Below are positions 10,731 to 21,735 of a DNA stretch of 64,000 bases, piece by piece. Position 1 is the stretch's first letter, and each line of letters begins with the position of its first letter. Under the pieces are notes generated by a model. That model did not search any database, was not told the origin of the DNA, and saw only the letters and a program-made list of their open reading frames with translations. A program made the translations under genes and the position numbers. This stretch comes from Typhlomys cinereus. Its lineage: Eukaryota > Chordata > Mammalia > Rodentia > Platacanthomyidae. Where the stretch lies: NCBI GenBank assembly GCA_023101885.1, contig JALPQD010000413.1, positions 407,650-471,649 on the forward strand. The letters run 5' to 3'.

Positions 10731-12894
10731 AAAATAGACGTCCTTAAGCATTGCATGAATTAAATAAAAGACATTAGAAGACAGAAATCAACATGAGGAC
10801 CTCAGCTTAGAGTTGTGAAAGATGACCTTCATTTTTCATGTCATGACAAAAAGACGTAGAAACACTATCCTATAAAAATCTGCATGCCCTAATTTTTATA
10901 ATCCAGAATAGAGTCTGATTTTCCACAAAGAAATATGTTTGCATCAAACAGGCCAAGAAGCATGGAGCTCTTATCAGAGACAGAATGGGTGGAGGGATCA
11001 GCACAGCCTGGCGTACAGACTATCTGCCTCCCAATTCTCATCCAATAATAGCAGCTGCTTCCAAGGATCATGCTGGTGACTGGCATATTCAGCCAATCAT
11101 GGGCTCCCAGCATGCACTGGATCCATGTACTCTTAAAAGCATTACTACTGCTCATGACAGGAGCAGGAAGCCCCACCCACCACAGTTCCCCTTGATAGGA
11201 GCTAAGGCCTACGATTATAATGTTATTAAAGAAAAATATCCTGTGTTCTGTCCAGTTCCCCTTGTGATCTCACATATTCCAGATATGGAGCAGGGTCTGC
11301 AAGGCCCATCATCAAAGGACCACGGAGTGTAATGCACATTGGCATCTAAAGCTGACTCCCACTAGGATGGGTAGATAAATAATCCAGTGGACAAGAAGGG
11401 CTGAGAGGAGGAGTGGGCAGAAGGAGAAGGATAGGCAGCTAGTAGCTGGAGGAGAGAAGGAGGAGTGGAGGGAGGGGGGAGGGGGAACGAACGAAGGACA
11501 GCCACCATCCTTGGGGTCTCTAGAGGAGGCATGGTAAGTTCAGAGACTAGAGTGTGCCTAGGAAGGCCAGTCCCAGTGGGCAGTGACCCTGTCTGCTCTA
11601 CACCTGTCCAGACGTGTCTTCTGGAATCTGGGAAAGAAGGATCCATGAAAGTACACCCCAAAGCCGTGGGTCTCTCCACTGCCTCCCCGAAGATACCCGT
11701 ATGTGAACAGTGACATCTGAATCCTTGATGTTAACATCCATCTAGGACAGAACGATCCAGTAAAGAAATATTCAAGAACAAGGCAATCGCTTTTGGAAAA
11801 AATGCAACCGATCTGCAGATAAGTACAAATGTCAGCTCCTGTGAGTCCCAAAACCTGAAATCCAGAGAAATGACAGGCATAGGCACAATTCAGATAGCAA
11901 AAGATACTGCTTGAAGTGAAACTTTGATTCTGTAATTTTTATGACTAAAATCTCAAATTCCTTTTACCCTAAAAAAATGATGCTTTCTCATGAGACATAA
12001 AAATGTTTTTTTTTTTTAACATGATGAGAGTAGTAGCTGGAGAAGGCACTTTGTGTAATTTATTGCTCTGCTTACAGCTTCAGAAGCCACTGGAAAATTG
12101 ACTGCCCACTGCCTGCTTCCCCAACAAAACAAAATAAAAGCACAAGCCACACATGAGGAGCATCAGCTGGCTCTCTCCACTTTTGGAGGGCTTCTACGTT
12201 AAATACCAAGGGGAAAGGACACCACATGTTTAAATGCCTGCTGACACAGGCAACAGAGAGGTCAGCCAGGGCCCAAGACAACAAGTGTCTGTCCTTCTTC
12301 ATAGTCCAGCAACCAAAGTGCCATGGGCCCCGAGCCAGGACAGCCTGAGGCGTGCCCTCACTTCAGCTCCACTGTGATCTGTAAGGTAAGCTGCAAGGAC
12401 GTAGGAGAGGGGGTCCCCAAGTGTGAAGGCTGTCCTGCCCCCTGGGTGAGCCAGTCTCCTGTCCCCTCCTCACAGCTTGTGTTGCACCAGCTCCGCTTTC
12501 AAGCGCTCCCCTGCTTCCAGCACCTGCACACAGGTGAGACAGAGCAGTAGGATGGAGGGTCACTTCTGCTGCAGAGCAGACATGTGGACAGAGCTCCTGG
12601 TGCTGATGGATACAAGCTGCTTTTGCTACCTGGGTTCACGGTGAACTGCATATGCTCACGGTTGAACTTGCAAAAATGCCAACCAGTATCATATACTGAG
12701 TGCTCTAGCAACTTCTTGATCATTCTCAGACTTTTCCCAAGCATTGACAGTAATACAGATCAACCAAAGAGGCACATGCCGGACTTACCTTTTTATGAAC
12801 AATTCTTTCTGTTGACATGAAAAAGGTATGATGGCATGAACACACTTCAAGTTCTTAACAACCATAGACTACAGATGAGTGACGAGAGAGCATC
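10731..12894. other. unassigned sequence, no gene seen
   Basis: Over 2 kb with no recognised repeat apart from a purine-rich run at 11396-11482. Frames up to 115 codons (10985-11332 plus; 11362-11679 minus) overlap on opposite strands and show no domain. The segment at about 12590-12790 is complex and might be conserved noncoding DNA. Confidence 0.4.
11396..11482 (+). repeat. GA/GGA-rich polypurine tract
   Basis: The plus strand is nearly all purine, with GGAGGAG and GGAGGGAGGGGGGAGG runs. It may be a remnant of an L1 polypurine 3' tail, but no L1 body is attached. Confidence 0.6.
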
Positions 12895-13145
12895 TGTGTT
12901 CTGTCACAGTAACAAAATAGCCCAGTCGATCGCCTTCGAAGGAAGAAAGGTTTGATCTGGTTCACAGTCCCAGAAGCCTGTGTTCGCTCTGTGATTCTGT
13001 GGCCCTATCTCTGTTGCCTAGGAGACTGTGGTGGGATCAGATGAGAAGTGCTGCTCAGGTCACAGGCAGTCAGGGAGGAGGGGAGCTCTGGGAGCCCAAA
13101 ACTTCTTTTAAGGACAAGATCCTCATGACTAACTTCCTGCCACAC
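12895..13145 (-). mobile_element. URR1-like hAT fragment, antisense
   Basis: TCTGTCACAGTAACAAAATA then GGTTTGATCTGGTTCACAGT, GTGGTGGGATCAG and TGCTCAGGTCACAGGCAGTC are in the order of an inverted URR1 element. No terminal inverted repeat could be confirmed. Confidence 0.5.
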
Positions 13146-13147
13146 CT

Positions 13148-13495
13148 TAATTTTTAACTTTTAATGTATATGTTTATAATCATATGTGTACGTGTGCACA
13201 CTCATGAATTTGAGTGTGGACACACGCGTGCACGTTCATGAACTTGAACGTAGGTACACACACGTGTGCTCCATCATTCATGGGCACATCGGAGGACAGC
13301 ATTAGGTGTGGTCCTCTCCTCCCACCTTGAGACAGAGTTACCGCCACGGCAGATAACAAGCTAAGTGGCCTATGGACTTCCGGGGATCCTCTTGTTTCTG
13401 CACTGGGATCACAGATGTCTGCCTCTATGCCAGACTTTATGTGGATTCTAGGGATTTGAGCCCAAGAGGGTTGTGCACTGAGCCAGCTCCCCACC
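13148..13495 (-). mobile_element. B4 SINE, antisense
   Basis: TG/CA-rich left part, then GGACAGCATTAGGTGTGGTC, TTGAGACAGAGTTACCGCC, GCACTGGGATCACAGATGTC and ATTCTAGGGATTTGAGCCCA, ending with GTGCACTGAGCCAGCTCCCC. This is the composite ID+B1 (B4) structure read in reverse. Confidence 0.7.
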
Positions 13496-14094
13496 CACCT
13501 CCCATCTCATTTAAGTTCCCGGCTCCCAGCAGCACTGCAGCCTGGGGTCAAAGCCTTCGATACATGGGCCCTGAGGGACATTTCAAATCCTAACTCCAGC
13601 AGTGTCTTTTATCAGCTCCTTTCAGGAGGGATCTGGTTATTTCCAGCCTCCTGAGACTGGGCCCGAGCAAGACAGCAATGCCTGACTCACATGCGCTAAG
13701 CCAGCCCCCAATTCTGCAGCACCCTCCATCAGAATAACAGCCTGCCAACCCTGCCGCGAACACATTCGTGTTATCACTGAACTAGCTGCATGCGGGTTTC
13801 TGCGTCGCGCTGGGCTGTTCTCTCAAGATGAATTCTAAAAGACAGAATGGTGAGGCCGAACAGGCACACTGCCAGAGCTCTGGATTGGAACATCCCTGAG
13901 ACCTGAGGACTCCCAACATTCCCTAAAGCTCACTCGGAATAAGCCAGACCCTGAGCATAGGTAGGTAAGACCCTGTCGCTGTAGCTCTGAGACCTTCAAG
14001 CAAAGGAGCGGGACCCAGAGCTCCTATTTCTCCGTCTCTCCACCAGCAACGGATCTCACATCCTTATATCTCATGGGCAAAGTTAACAGGAGCA
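13496..14094. other. unassigned sequence, no gene seen
   Basis: A GC-moderate stretch without recognised repeats or coding frames. Confidence 0.4.
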
Positions 14095-14312
14095 GTTACT
14101 CTTTATTCAGTGCCTGCTCAGGTCCAAAGAATATTAGGAGAGTTTCAAACACATCTTCCCATGGAATCCATAGAAAAACTTGAGTCGGGAATGTATATGA
14201 CCATTTTACAGGTGAGAAAGCCGAGGGCTGGAAAATTAAAGCCACAGGCCCAAACCACGTGCTGGCGTGGCTGAGGGTACCACAAGCCTGAATCCAGAGG
14301 ATGCTGCAGCAG
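14095..14312 (+). mobile_element. MIR SINE
   Basis: The ancient tRNA-derived SINE pattern is clear: TTATTCAGTGCCTGCTCAGG, then ACCATTTTACAGGTGAGAAA (the MIR core), then TTAAAGCCACAGGCCCAAAC and a CTGAATCCAGAGG tail. Confidence 0.75.
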
Positions 14313-14379
14313 CCCTCCCCCAGCAGCACCAGGGCTTTGGCTGAAAGGCTTTGGCTGGAGGGCTACCCAAGCTCCTAGG

Positions 14380-14970
14380 CTGCCTAACCACTCATTTGAG
14401 AGTATGCTTTCACTGACTGTCTACTCAATTATTCATTTCGATTATTGATTTGTGCGACACCTGATTAAAAACTTAAGCAAATTTCTTCTCCCAGGCAAGT
14501 CCTTTCCCGAGCTTTCTCGCTGTAATTAATTTTACTGAAATGAATATCTTAATATATTAGAACAGCTGGCTGGAAATATCTCCCTTTGCTCCTGTTGTGT
14601 TATAAAAATTTCCTCGAGAGCTGTTTTTCTCTTTCTCCCGGGCACTAAGTCCATTTATTTTTTTGCTGCTTCTTAATAAAATGTGATGGTCTTGTCATAG
14701 AAAAGTACTTATTTCAATATGATTTTTAGAGTTGCCTGAATATTATGTGTAAATGCTCATTTGCGCATGACCTGCCGTTTGGTTGCATGTGTTTTATTTG
14801 TGTTCTGCTTTGTGGGGGAAGATTAAGATATGCTTCTTTTAATATTAATCTTTTCTACAAACCAGCTCTTAAGTTGATCCATCCATTTTACTATTTTCTG
14901 TTTCCTAGTTTTTCTTCTCTGATTTTATCATTATTCCTACCTCATATTTTTCCTTACAGGTAAATTATTC
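14380..14970. other. candidate conserved noncoding element
   Basis: This is AT-rich, repeat-free, complex DNA with dense homeodomain-type cores: TTCGATTATTGATTTGTG at about 14437, GCTGTAATTAATTTTACTG at about 14519, and AACAGCTGGCTGGAAATATC (E-box-like CAGCTG) at about 14561. No frame of useful length except a 72-codon one. The look is that of a deeply conserved enhancer, but this rests on appearance only. Confidence 0.4.
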
Positions 14971-15091
14971 CTTTTTATTTTCCTACTTTGCTCAAGTGGC
15001 TCAAGATGGTTCACTAAATAAATACTTTTCTCTTGTTCTCATAATTAATAATAAAATGACTGAGACTACAAATTTTCTTCTGAAAATGGAA

Positions 15092-15121
15092 TGTGTGTGT
15101 GCGCGCGTGCACGTGCGCATG

Positions 15122-15171
<50 letters not shown>

Positions 15172-15172
15172 A
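15092..15172. repeat. (TG)n microsatellite with CG steps
   Basis: A long TG run preceded by GTGCGCGCGTGCACGTGCGC, all alternating purine-pyrimidine. It forms the tail end of the antisense SINE fragment that follows. Confidence 0.9.
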
Positions 15173-15268
15173 GAAGGCACTTGACTGTGTGTGCCTGTAG
15201 AGGCCCAAGGATGACATTAGGAATCATTCCAGATTGTTCTTTCACCTTATTACTTTGCTCTGGGATTC
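15173..15268 (-). mobile_element. B2-like SINE fragment, antisense
   Basis: AGAAGGCACTTGACTGTGTG, AGGCCCAAGGATGACATTAG and GAATCATTCCAGATTGTTCT match the 3' half of the lineage SINE also seen at 38.4, 47.1 and 59.3 kb. The tRNA-like head is missing. Confidence 0.6.
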
Positions 15269-15294
15269 TTCTCATGCCAAAATGTCTTATTTGC

Positions 15295-15715
15295 TTATTT
15301 CATTGCTGTAATAAATACGTGACCCAAACAATTTAAGGGAATAGGGACTGTAATCGTGGTCAAGGGACTAGACTACAGACCATCATCACAGACCACACAG
15401 CTGCTAGCAGGAGAGTGAGAAAACCAGCATCAATACTGAGGGAACTCACCACACTGTGCTCACGGGAAGGAGCAGAGAGAAAGTCAAGGTTAGGAGCAAA
15501 CCTTCTCGCTTGCCAGTTTGCAAAAGCCAACCTTCCCTATCTTATCCACACACCCAGGAATGGTCCCGCCCACTATGAGCTGGTCTTCCCACATTAACTG
15601 GATAAGCTCCTACTGGCTTGCTGAGAGACTCGCCTCAATTAAATAATTCTTCATAGTTGTGCCTAAGGACTCAGTTCTCACTTGTCAAGCTGACGCCTGA
15701 AAATAACTGACAAAT
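15295..15715 (-). mobile_element. URR1-like hAT transposon, antisense
   Basis: ATTTCATTGCTGTAATAAAT at the left, GGTCAAGGGACTAGACTACA inside, and CTTCCCACATTAACTG then CTTGTCAAGCTGACGCCTGA at the right fit URR1 in reverse. It is about 420 bp and non-coding. Confidence 0.6.
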
Positions 15716-16127
15716 ACACTATTAAAATTATTTCACACTGTACATGTAATTACTCATTTTGTCCATGTTACCTAGGAAATGAGCAACTTTCAGACAGCTG
15801 TGATCTTCTTTGTTATTTTTAGATGTTTTTATCTAGTTTGTTTTGAGGGCCTGCATTCTATGGGGAATTCATGTTACCTTCATTGAGGAACATACTATCA
15901 TTACGTCAGAGTGTTTTTAGCTCTTTGTGGACCCATGCGCTGATTCAAAATGGCTCTCTCCATTTGTCCTTGTACATCATGACTCATTATTTTTAACCTT
16001 TCTTGGCCCTTTGTTTTACCAATGTTGTTTTTTTCAAAGGTCATGATAATTGTTTTTATTACTCTCTGCCCAAACTAACATCATAAAGGAGCTTACACTA
16101 GTAAAAGTGTGGGATCTGCCATGTCTT
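15716..16127. other. unassigned AT-rich sequence
   Basis: No repeat family recognised. It contains TATCATTACGTCAGAGTG (CRE-like TTACGTCA) and TCATGACTCATTATTT (near AP-1). No coding frame. Confidence 0.35.
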
Positions 16128-16250
16128 CCATCTTTTCTGTGGGGACACTTCTAAAGTTTCAGGGTGCCTCACCCCCTTCCCTCTGTCTCTTCCATCCTCC
16201 TGTGGGGAGACTCCTGCTGTTCTGAGGTGTCTTACCCCCTGTTTACCATG
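16128..16250 (+). repeat. two-copy tandem duplication, about 65 bp
   Basis: The first copy has TTCTGTGGGGACACTTCTAA and GGTGCCTCACCCCCT. The second has TCCTGTGGGGAGACTCCTGC and GGTGTCTTACCCCCT. Roughly three quarters of positions agree, so the duplication is old. Confidence 0.6.
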
Positions 16251-16713
16251 GCCCAGGGATGTGAGGATGGAAAAAACTGTGGGAATCTGTGTATCCAGGG
16301 GCGGCTCTGGCCACAGGGGCGGCTCTGGGGTACAGCTCAGATCTGGTCACCAGGAGTGGACTGAGAAGGTTGGCTACAACTGTGCTGGCCTCCTCATATC
16401 CTGTCAGTCCACACGTGTGAAATGCAGGACTCCGGAACCAATCCAGTACTCACACTTCTGTAAGTCTCGACACTCAGGCAGCAAATGAGGACCTAGAAGG
16501 AAGAATTCGGTTCGCAAAGCCCCTCCCAACCAAGCTGTTCCCCAGCCCTGCCTGGGAGCGGTAGCTACGCCCACAGTCTCTCCTAGAGAAGCAAGGCTGC
16601 AGGTAGGCGCCTTACGCTTTCCGTGGGCACAGCCACCAAGGAGAGGCAACCAGGAGACTTCCCCACACTGCTGAAGGGAGATGGGGTCAAGCTGTTCTGG
16701 CACCAGTAGAATG

Positions 16714-16748
<35 letters not shown>

Positions 16749-17225
16749 CCCAGCACCTCCACTCCTGCCATATGTCTCACACCTTCAACATCCCTGCTCC
16801 TAAGGGCTCTTCAAGCTGAGCTGGAGACAAAGCATAGGACCCCAGGAGGAGCCTGGAAGAACCAAGACTCTCCAGTGAATGGAACCTGTGGGAGGAGACC
16901 AAAGCCTCACTGACCTGGGTCAGAAGTCAGAAGCATCTCAGTAGTTACAGACACTGAGAGCAGGACGTGCCAGAGACTCCTACTTATAACCAATTGGCTT
17001 TCTGGTTCCTTCATTGCTTAAATCTTCTCACAACCAACAGACTGTAGAGATAGACTTGATCCTGGCTCCTGCCTGTCTGTCCATCTGTCTTCAGTAGGGT
17101 TCTTTCCCTCTGCAGAGCCACAGGGTTGGCTTCTTTGGGTGCAAGGCAGCAAGTCCTTGCCAGACATCGCACCCATCCACACAGGTGCCACGCTCACCGA
17201 AAGCCATGTACAAGACATCATATCC
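16251..17225. other. unassigned sequence, no gene seen
   Basis: It includes a short direct duplication at about 16297-16328 (CAGGGGCGGCTCTGG twice) and an AC microsatellite. Frames of 66-112 codons are on both strands and lack domains. Confidence 0.4.
16713..16747. repeat. (AC)n microsatellite
   Basis: About 17 uninterrupted AC units. Confidence 0.95.
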
Positions 17226-17660
17226 CCAACCTGAGAGCTGCCCAAGTGCCCAACAGCAAGCCCATAAATGGGATATTTACACAGTGGAGCACTCTACAGC
17301 AATGAGCATGAATGAATCATAACTACATTCCACAGGAGGCAACAACATGCCACCAGCTTGCCACGGAGTATAAGAAATCAGACCAGATGCTAAGTGATGC
17401 AGACCGATTCCACGGAATAAAATGCAAAACCAAATACAATTCACTTATGTCATAAAAATAAGAATAGACGGAGGCAGTAACTGGAAGACAGTGTAAAGAG
17501 GCTTCAGGAGCAGACAAGCAGTCATCCCCCCCTTTTGTTCTGGGTGCTGGTTATACAGAGAGGGTGGGTCACTCTGTAACAAACACATTGAGTTAGACAC
17601 AGCAATTTGTGCGGTTCTCTGCATATGTGTTAGACCTCAACAAAAAGTTCAAAAAAAAAT
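17226..17660 (+). mobile_element. old L1 3' end
   Basis: Late ORF2 and 3' UTR text can be followed: AAGTGCCCAACAGCAAGCCC, GATGCTAAGTGATGCAGACC, GTTCTGGGTGCTGGTTATAC, AGGGTGGGTCACTCTGTAAC, and CATATGTGTTAGACCTCAAC, ending in an A run at 17650-17659. It is a diverged but 3'-complete fossil. Confidence 0.75.
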
Positions 17661-18184
17661 GAGGGCTGGGGAAGGAATCTGTTGCTAAGAGACAGAAACG
17701 AAGATTCTGGCTTGTTATTCACCCTTGGAGTCAAAACACACACTGAGTGGTGATAGAATTTTTCAGGGAATTTTAGTACCAAGCCTGGCCAGTTTACCAT
17801 CTCTTATTACCCTGCACCCACTAAGCTGCAGGTCTCCAACCAACCGGATGCAGCTGAGACAAGCTACAACCCCTGGAAGGGTGCTAATATAGCTAAGCCA
17901 TGTCAGGAACACTGGTTCAGGGATCTCCATGCCAGCTTTGCCCCATCTACAGACAGGGAGCCTGGAAACATCGCCCCCTGGTGGAAAAGACAAAAGCATC
18001 TGACACAGGCAAGAGCATTCACAAGATGATTTCCTCTGGGCAGTACAATCAAATAAAAACACACAAGTCAGTCCTTGGGTGACCTTTAGCTGTCCCAAAC
18101 AGTTACAACAAAAAGAGTGATGCAAAAAAAGTTAACTTCAATATTTTTATCCAAGCCAATAAATACATTAAAAACCTTATGGTT
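17661..18184. other. unassigned sequence, no gene seen
   Basis: A 120-codon minus-strand frame at 17763-18125 shows no domain and no splice context. No repeat recognised. Confidence 0.4.
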
Positions 18185-18535
18185 TTTGGTGACAGTTAGC
18201 TTCAGCTATCAACTTGATACTCTGGAGCTGAGCCTATGAGTATGAGCAATTATCTAGTTAAGGGCAAGCCTGCAGTAGACTGTCTCAATTGTATGATTGA
18301 CGTGGGAAGGCCCAGTGAGTGGATGGTACCATCCTTGGCAGGTGGATAAGATACAAGCCTGAAAGCTACAAAGCTGCACCTGTCCTTGCCTCTCCGCTCT
18401 TGCCATGGATCCTGCTGCTGGCCTCACTCTGCCACATGGACTGTAACCTGGAAATGTAAGCCAATGAACTCGCCTAAATTGTGTGGGTCATGTGTTCATT
18501 ACAACAATGGGAATATGAGACTAAGGCAGTGACAT
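18185..18535 (+). mobile_element. URR1-like hAT transposon
   Basis: AGCTTCAGCTATCAACTTGA, GACGTGGGAAGGCCCAGTGA, CCATCCTTGGCAGGTGG, then CATGGACTGTAACCTGGAAA and TGTAAGCCAATGAACTCGCC give the URR1 order over about 350 bp. It is non-coding. Confidence 0.65.
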
Positions 18536-19224
18536 ACCATGCATGTTTTAAGACACATCAAGTGTCTGAAACCCTGTGCTTGTTTGATAAGTAGAGCCCA
18601 AGTCAATTGGCTCCAGCCATAGCTCAACAGCTTAGTAGCCAAGGGACAGTGTGGCTTGGTGCCCTTTCCCATTTCTCCACACCCCAACATTACCACTGAG
18701 ACCAGGATGTTCTATTGACCTCTATGCAGGGGTTAAGTTAATATGAGGCAAGAAGGTATCTGTGGCTGCTCTTTCTCACTGGGCTGAAGCTGAGTGAGAC
18801 AGTGTGAGGCCTGGAACTGCTGCAGCCACCTGAGGACCATGAGGATAGAATGAACCACAGGCAGAGAACACAGCCCAGGTCGAAAAGAAAAAGAAATTGG
18901 GTTCTATAGACACCATCACACTGCATCAAGACATACTAACCCTACTTAAGGATTCGTTTTCCATTTTCTGAATTTAAAAAATGCTTTTTGACCGAGCACT
19001 ACCAGATACACCAGCATGACTTTTGATTAAAATATTCCTAAATAGTAAATCTGGTTATTCAAATAATCCATGCTTTGTTTTCTTTAGCAATATTTAAAGT
19101 TTCGTGCTGAAGATCTATTATTCACATTAATTTAAGCTACTATTTTAATTTTAATAGCATGTTTGAATATATTTAAGACTGAAAATACCATATTCCTTTT
19201 GAAATGGAAACTATAATTTCACTT
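18536..19224. other. unassigned sequence, AT-rich right half
   Basis: 18600-18930 resembles an old long terminal or DNA-transposon repeat but was not identified. 18990-19220 is AT-rich and complex, with TTATTCAAATAATCCATG and ATTAATTTAAGCTACTATT; a conserved noncoding element is possible. Confidence 0.35.
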
Positions 19225-19310
19225 TTAGAGGTTCATCCAAAGGGAAAAAAATAGATAAATATTCAAAAATTTGCCAGCAAGAATGTTCATCACAATAAAC
19301 ACAACCACCT
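19225..19310 (+). mobile_element. small old L1 fragment
   Basis: TCATCCAAAGGGAAAAAAAT, ATTCAAAAATTTGCCAGCAA and GAATGTTCATCACAATAAAC match a late ORF2 segment of ancient L1. Confidence 0.5.
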
Positions 19311-19344
19311 ATCAAAAAAAAAATGTTAAGTACTTAGTCTTAAG

Positions 19345-19660
19345 GAGCTACATAGCCAGACAACGTCCACCTTTGTGTTAAACTTAGTTCCCAGCGAGGA
19401 GCTGTTGGAGTGGTGGAACCTTCAGAAGGCAGGATCTAGCTAGAGGTCTCCAAGTTATCAGGCATGCCCTTGAAAGAGACACTAGCACCCTGTTCTTCCT
19501 TTCTTATCTTCCTAACCATGAAGTAAATGGGGAGCTCTGCCAGGCACCCTCTCCACCATGCACAGACACAGTAAAACAAAACCAATCTCAGGGGCTGTGA
19601 CCTCCAAAGCCTATAGACCCAAACCCACCTCTCCCTATAAGCTGTGAGCTCAGGCATCTG
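19345..19660 (+). mobile_element. URR1A/MER-like rodent repeat
   Basis: GGAGTGGTGGAACCTTCAGA, GGCATGCCCTTGAAAGAGAC, ACTAGCACCCTGTTCTTCCT and ACCATGAAGTAAATGGGGAG follow a known rodent interspersed repeat with URR1A-type features. Boundaries are rough. Confidence 0.45.
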
Positions 19661-20082
19661 TTGAGTAGCAGGAAGCCAGTCAGCCCCACACAGATCCCTT
19701 CATCCCACAGTGGACTGTGTCTGCACCAGCACGCAGAGCATTGGGACTTGATGTCAGAAGAGGGTATAATGCAGAGACAAGGGAGAAAGGGGTGATGCAT
19801 GGGGGGCAGAGGTAAGAGGTGTTTAAGAGGAGTAATGGGGACAGCATTACACCCATCCGAGGTAATCAGGCAGGCCGACAGAGATGCTGGCGCTCTATGT
19901 TCTAAGCCTGACTGCTGAGAGCTGAGTAGGACCCAGAAGAGTGATGGCCACAGTGGGAAAGTAGTAACTGGGTAACCTAGGAAACCAGAAGCTCCCATGA
20001 TGGACAGACAAGATTCTGAGGGGTGATGCAGAAGCCTGAAGAATCCTGCCAAGGAGACAAGGAACTGAATCGCACAGGTAGT
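19661..20082. other. unassigned sequence, no gene seen
   Basis: A 154-codon minus frame covers 19588-20052 but starts in repeat DNA and has no domain. It directly precedes the AP-1 array. Confidence 0.4.
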
Positions 20083-20725
20083 CCTATCATGACTGAGTCA
20101 GCGGGGGTGGTCTTAGGTCATGACTGAGTCAGCATGGGTGGTCCTATCATGACTGAGTCAGCATGGGTGGTCCTATCATGACTGAGTCAGCGGGGGTGGT
20201 CTTAGGTCATGACTGAGTCAGAGTGGGTGGTCCTGTTCATGCCCGAGTTGGAGTGGTGGTCCTATCATGACTGAGTCAGCATGGGTGGTCCTATCATGAC
20301 TGAGTCAGTGGGGGTGGTCTTAGGTCATGACTGAGTCAGCGTGGGTGGTCCTATCATGACTGAGTCAGCATGGGTGGTCCTATCATGACTGAATCAGCAT
20401 GGGTGGTCCTATCATGACTGAGTCAGCGGGGGTGGTCTTAGGTCATGACTGAGTCAGCATGGGTGGTCCTATCATGACTGAGTCAGCATGGGTGGTCCTA
20501 TCATGACTGAGTCAGCAGGGGTAGTCTTAGGTCATGACTGAGTCAGCGTGGGTGGTCCTATCATGACTGAGTCAGCATGGGTGGTCTTAGGTCATGACTG
20601 AGTCAGAGTGGGTGGTCTTGTTCATGCCTGAGTTGGAGTGGGTGGTCCTGTCCATGACTGAGTCAGTGCGGGTGGTCTTAGGCCAGGACTGAGTCATCAC
20701 AGGTGGTCTTAGACCGTGACTGACA
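20083..20725 (+). repeat. 29-31 bp VNTR with 18 AP-1 sites
   Basis: About 22 head-to-tail units. The two main unit types share CATGACTGAGTCAGC and GGGTGGTC and differ in the linker: CCTATC (29 bp, type A) or CTTAGGTC (31 bp, type B). The order is roughly A B A A B C A A B A A A B A A B A B C A B B, where C (20238, 20625) has lost the site. Eighteen units keep an intact TGAGTCA. It has no coding frame and does not match a mobile element. Confidence 0.95.
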
Positions 20726-21120
20726 CAACACTAAAGCTGTCAGAGATCAGCTAGGGATGCAGGCCCTGCACAGAGTGTGCTGCATTGCATGCTGTGCCCC
20801 AAGTCCCAAGACCTCAATTCTAGCCAGTTCAGAAAGCCACACCATCCCACATCCCTGTGGGCTACTCTGGAAGGGCTTACAGGACAGGCAGGGTGCTGAA
20901 CAACCCAAGAGACTTAGGAGAATCTGAAGGTGCTTTTCAAACCAAAGTATGCAACAAATCCCAGGACAGCCAACACCTTTAACACTCACCAGAAGATGCA
21001 AGACCCCCACCCCATCAACCTCATCTTTGGTCACAAATTAATAGGAAAATCCTCCCAGAATTCTGTTTTAATTAAACAGAATTAAAACACACACACACAC
21101 ACTTTTCCTCTCTCAAGCAG
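20726..21120. other. unassigned sequence, no gene seen
   Basis: A 95-codon minus frame at 20747-21034 shows no domain. A short (AC)n run lies at 21088-21103 beside a TTAATTAAACAGAATTAAAA repeat. Confidence 0.4.
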
Positions 21121-21500
21121 TTCACATATGAAACAGAACAGTTATTCAAAATGAGAAGAAAAATAAAGAAGCCGTATGCTCCCTCCGGGTCTGAGCTGAG
21201 TGTGAATAAACTCCATAATACCTACTTACATAAGCTAATGAAAATTCCACAGGAAGCGTTTATAAGGCACAAAGATGGAAAGCATTAAATTATGTGCCTC
21301 CCATCTCCTGGCTAAGTACGCACTGGGGTTGAAGCAAGGATATGGCCATAAATCAAAGAGCCGCACCTTGGTCCTCCCTTATAGATCATGTCGCTTTGCC
21401 CTAGACAACATTTCCCTTGCTAGGACTGGTACATTCCCAGACCTGAATTGGCAGATCCTGCCTTCCAGCCCCACGTACTGCCCAGCACTGTATTTCTGAA
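21121..21500. other. candidate conserved noncoding element
   Basis: Complex repeat-free sequence with AAATAAAGAAGCCGTATGC, CATAAGCTAATGAAAATTCC and GCATTAAATTATGTGCC. A 74-codon frame overlaps its right part without known domain. The conservation is inferred from appearance only. Confidence 0.3.
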
Positions 21501-21588
21501 ATGTATTTAATTAATAGGCTTTATTATTTAGAGCAGTTCTAAATTCGCGGTCAGAAACAAGAGGAAAAAGTAGAGTCCCTATATCACA

Positions 21589-21735
21589 TTCTCTCTCTCT
21601 CTTTCTCTCTCTCTCTCCTCTCTCTCTTTTGCTCTCTCTCTCCCTCTCTCTCCTCTCTCTTCTCTCTCTTTTGCTCTCTCTCTCCTTTCTCTCTTTCACT
21701 CTCTTTTCTCTCTTTTTGCTTTCTCTCCCCCTCTC

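Noticed and set aside
18600..18930. Possible LTR or retroviral remnant
   Set aside because: No TG..CA ends, primer-binding site, polypurine tract or viral gene text could be seen; left unassigned.
20083..20725. CRISPR-like appearance of the 29-31 bp array
   Set aside because: There are no unique spacers: units are contiguous variants of one sequence. The genome is mammalian.
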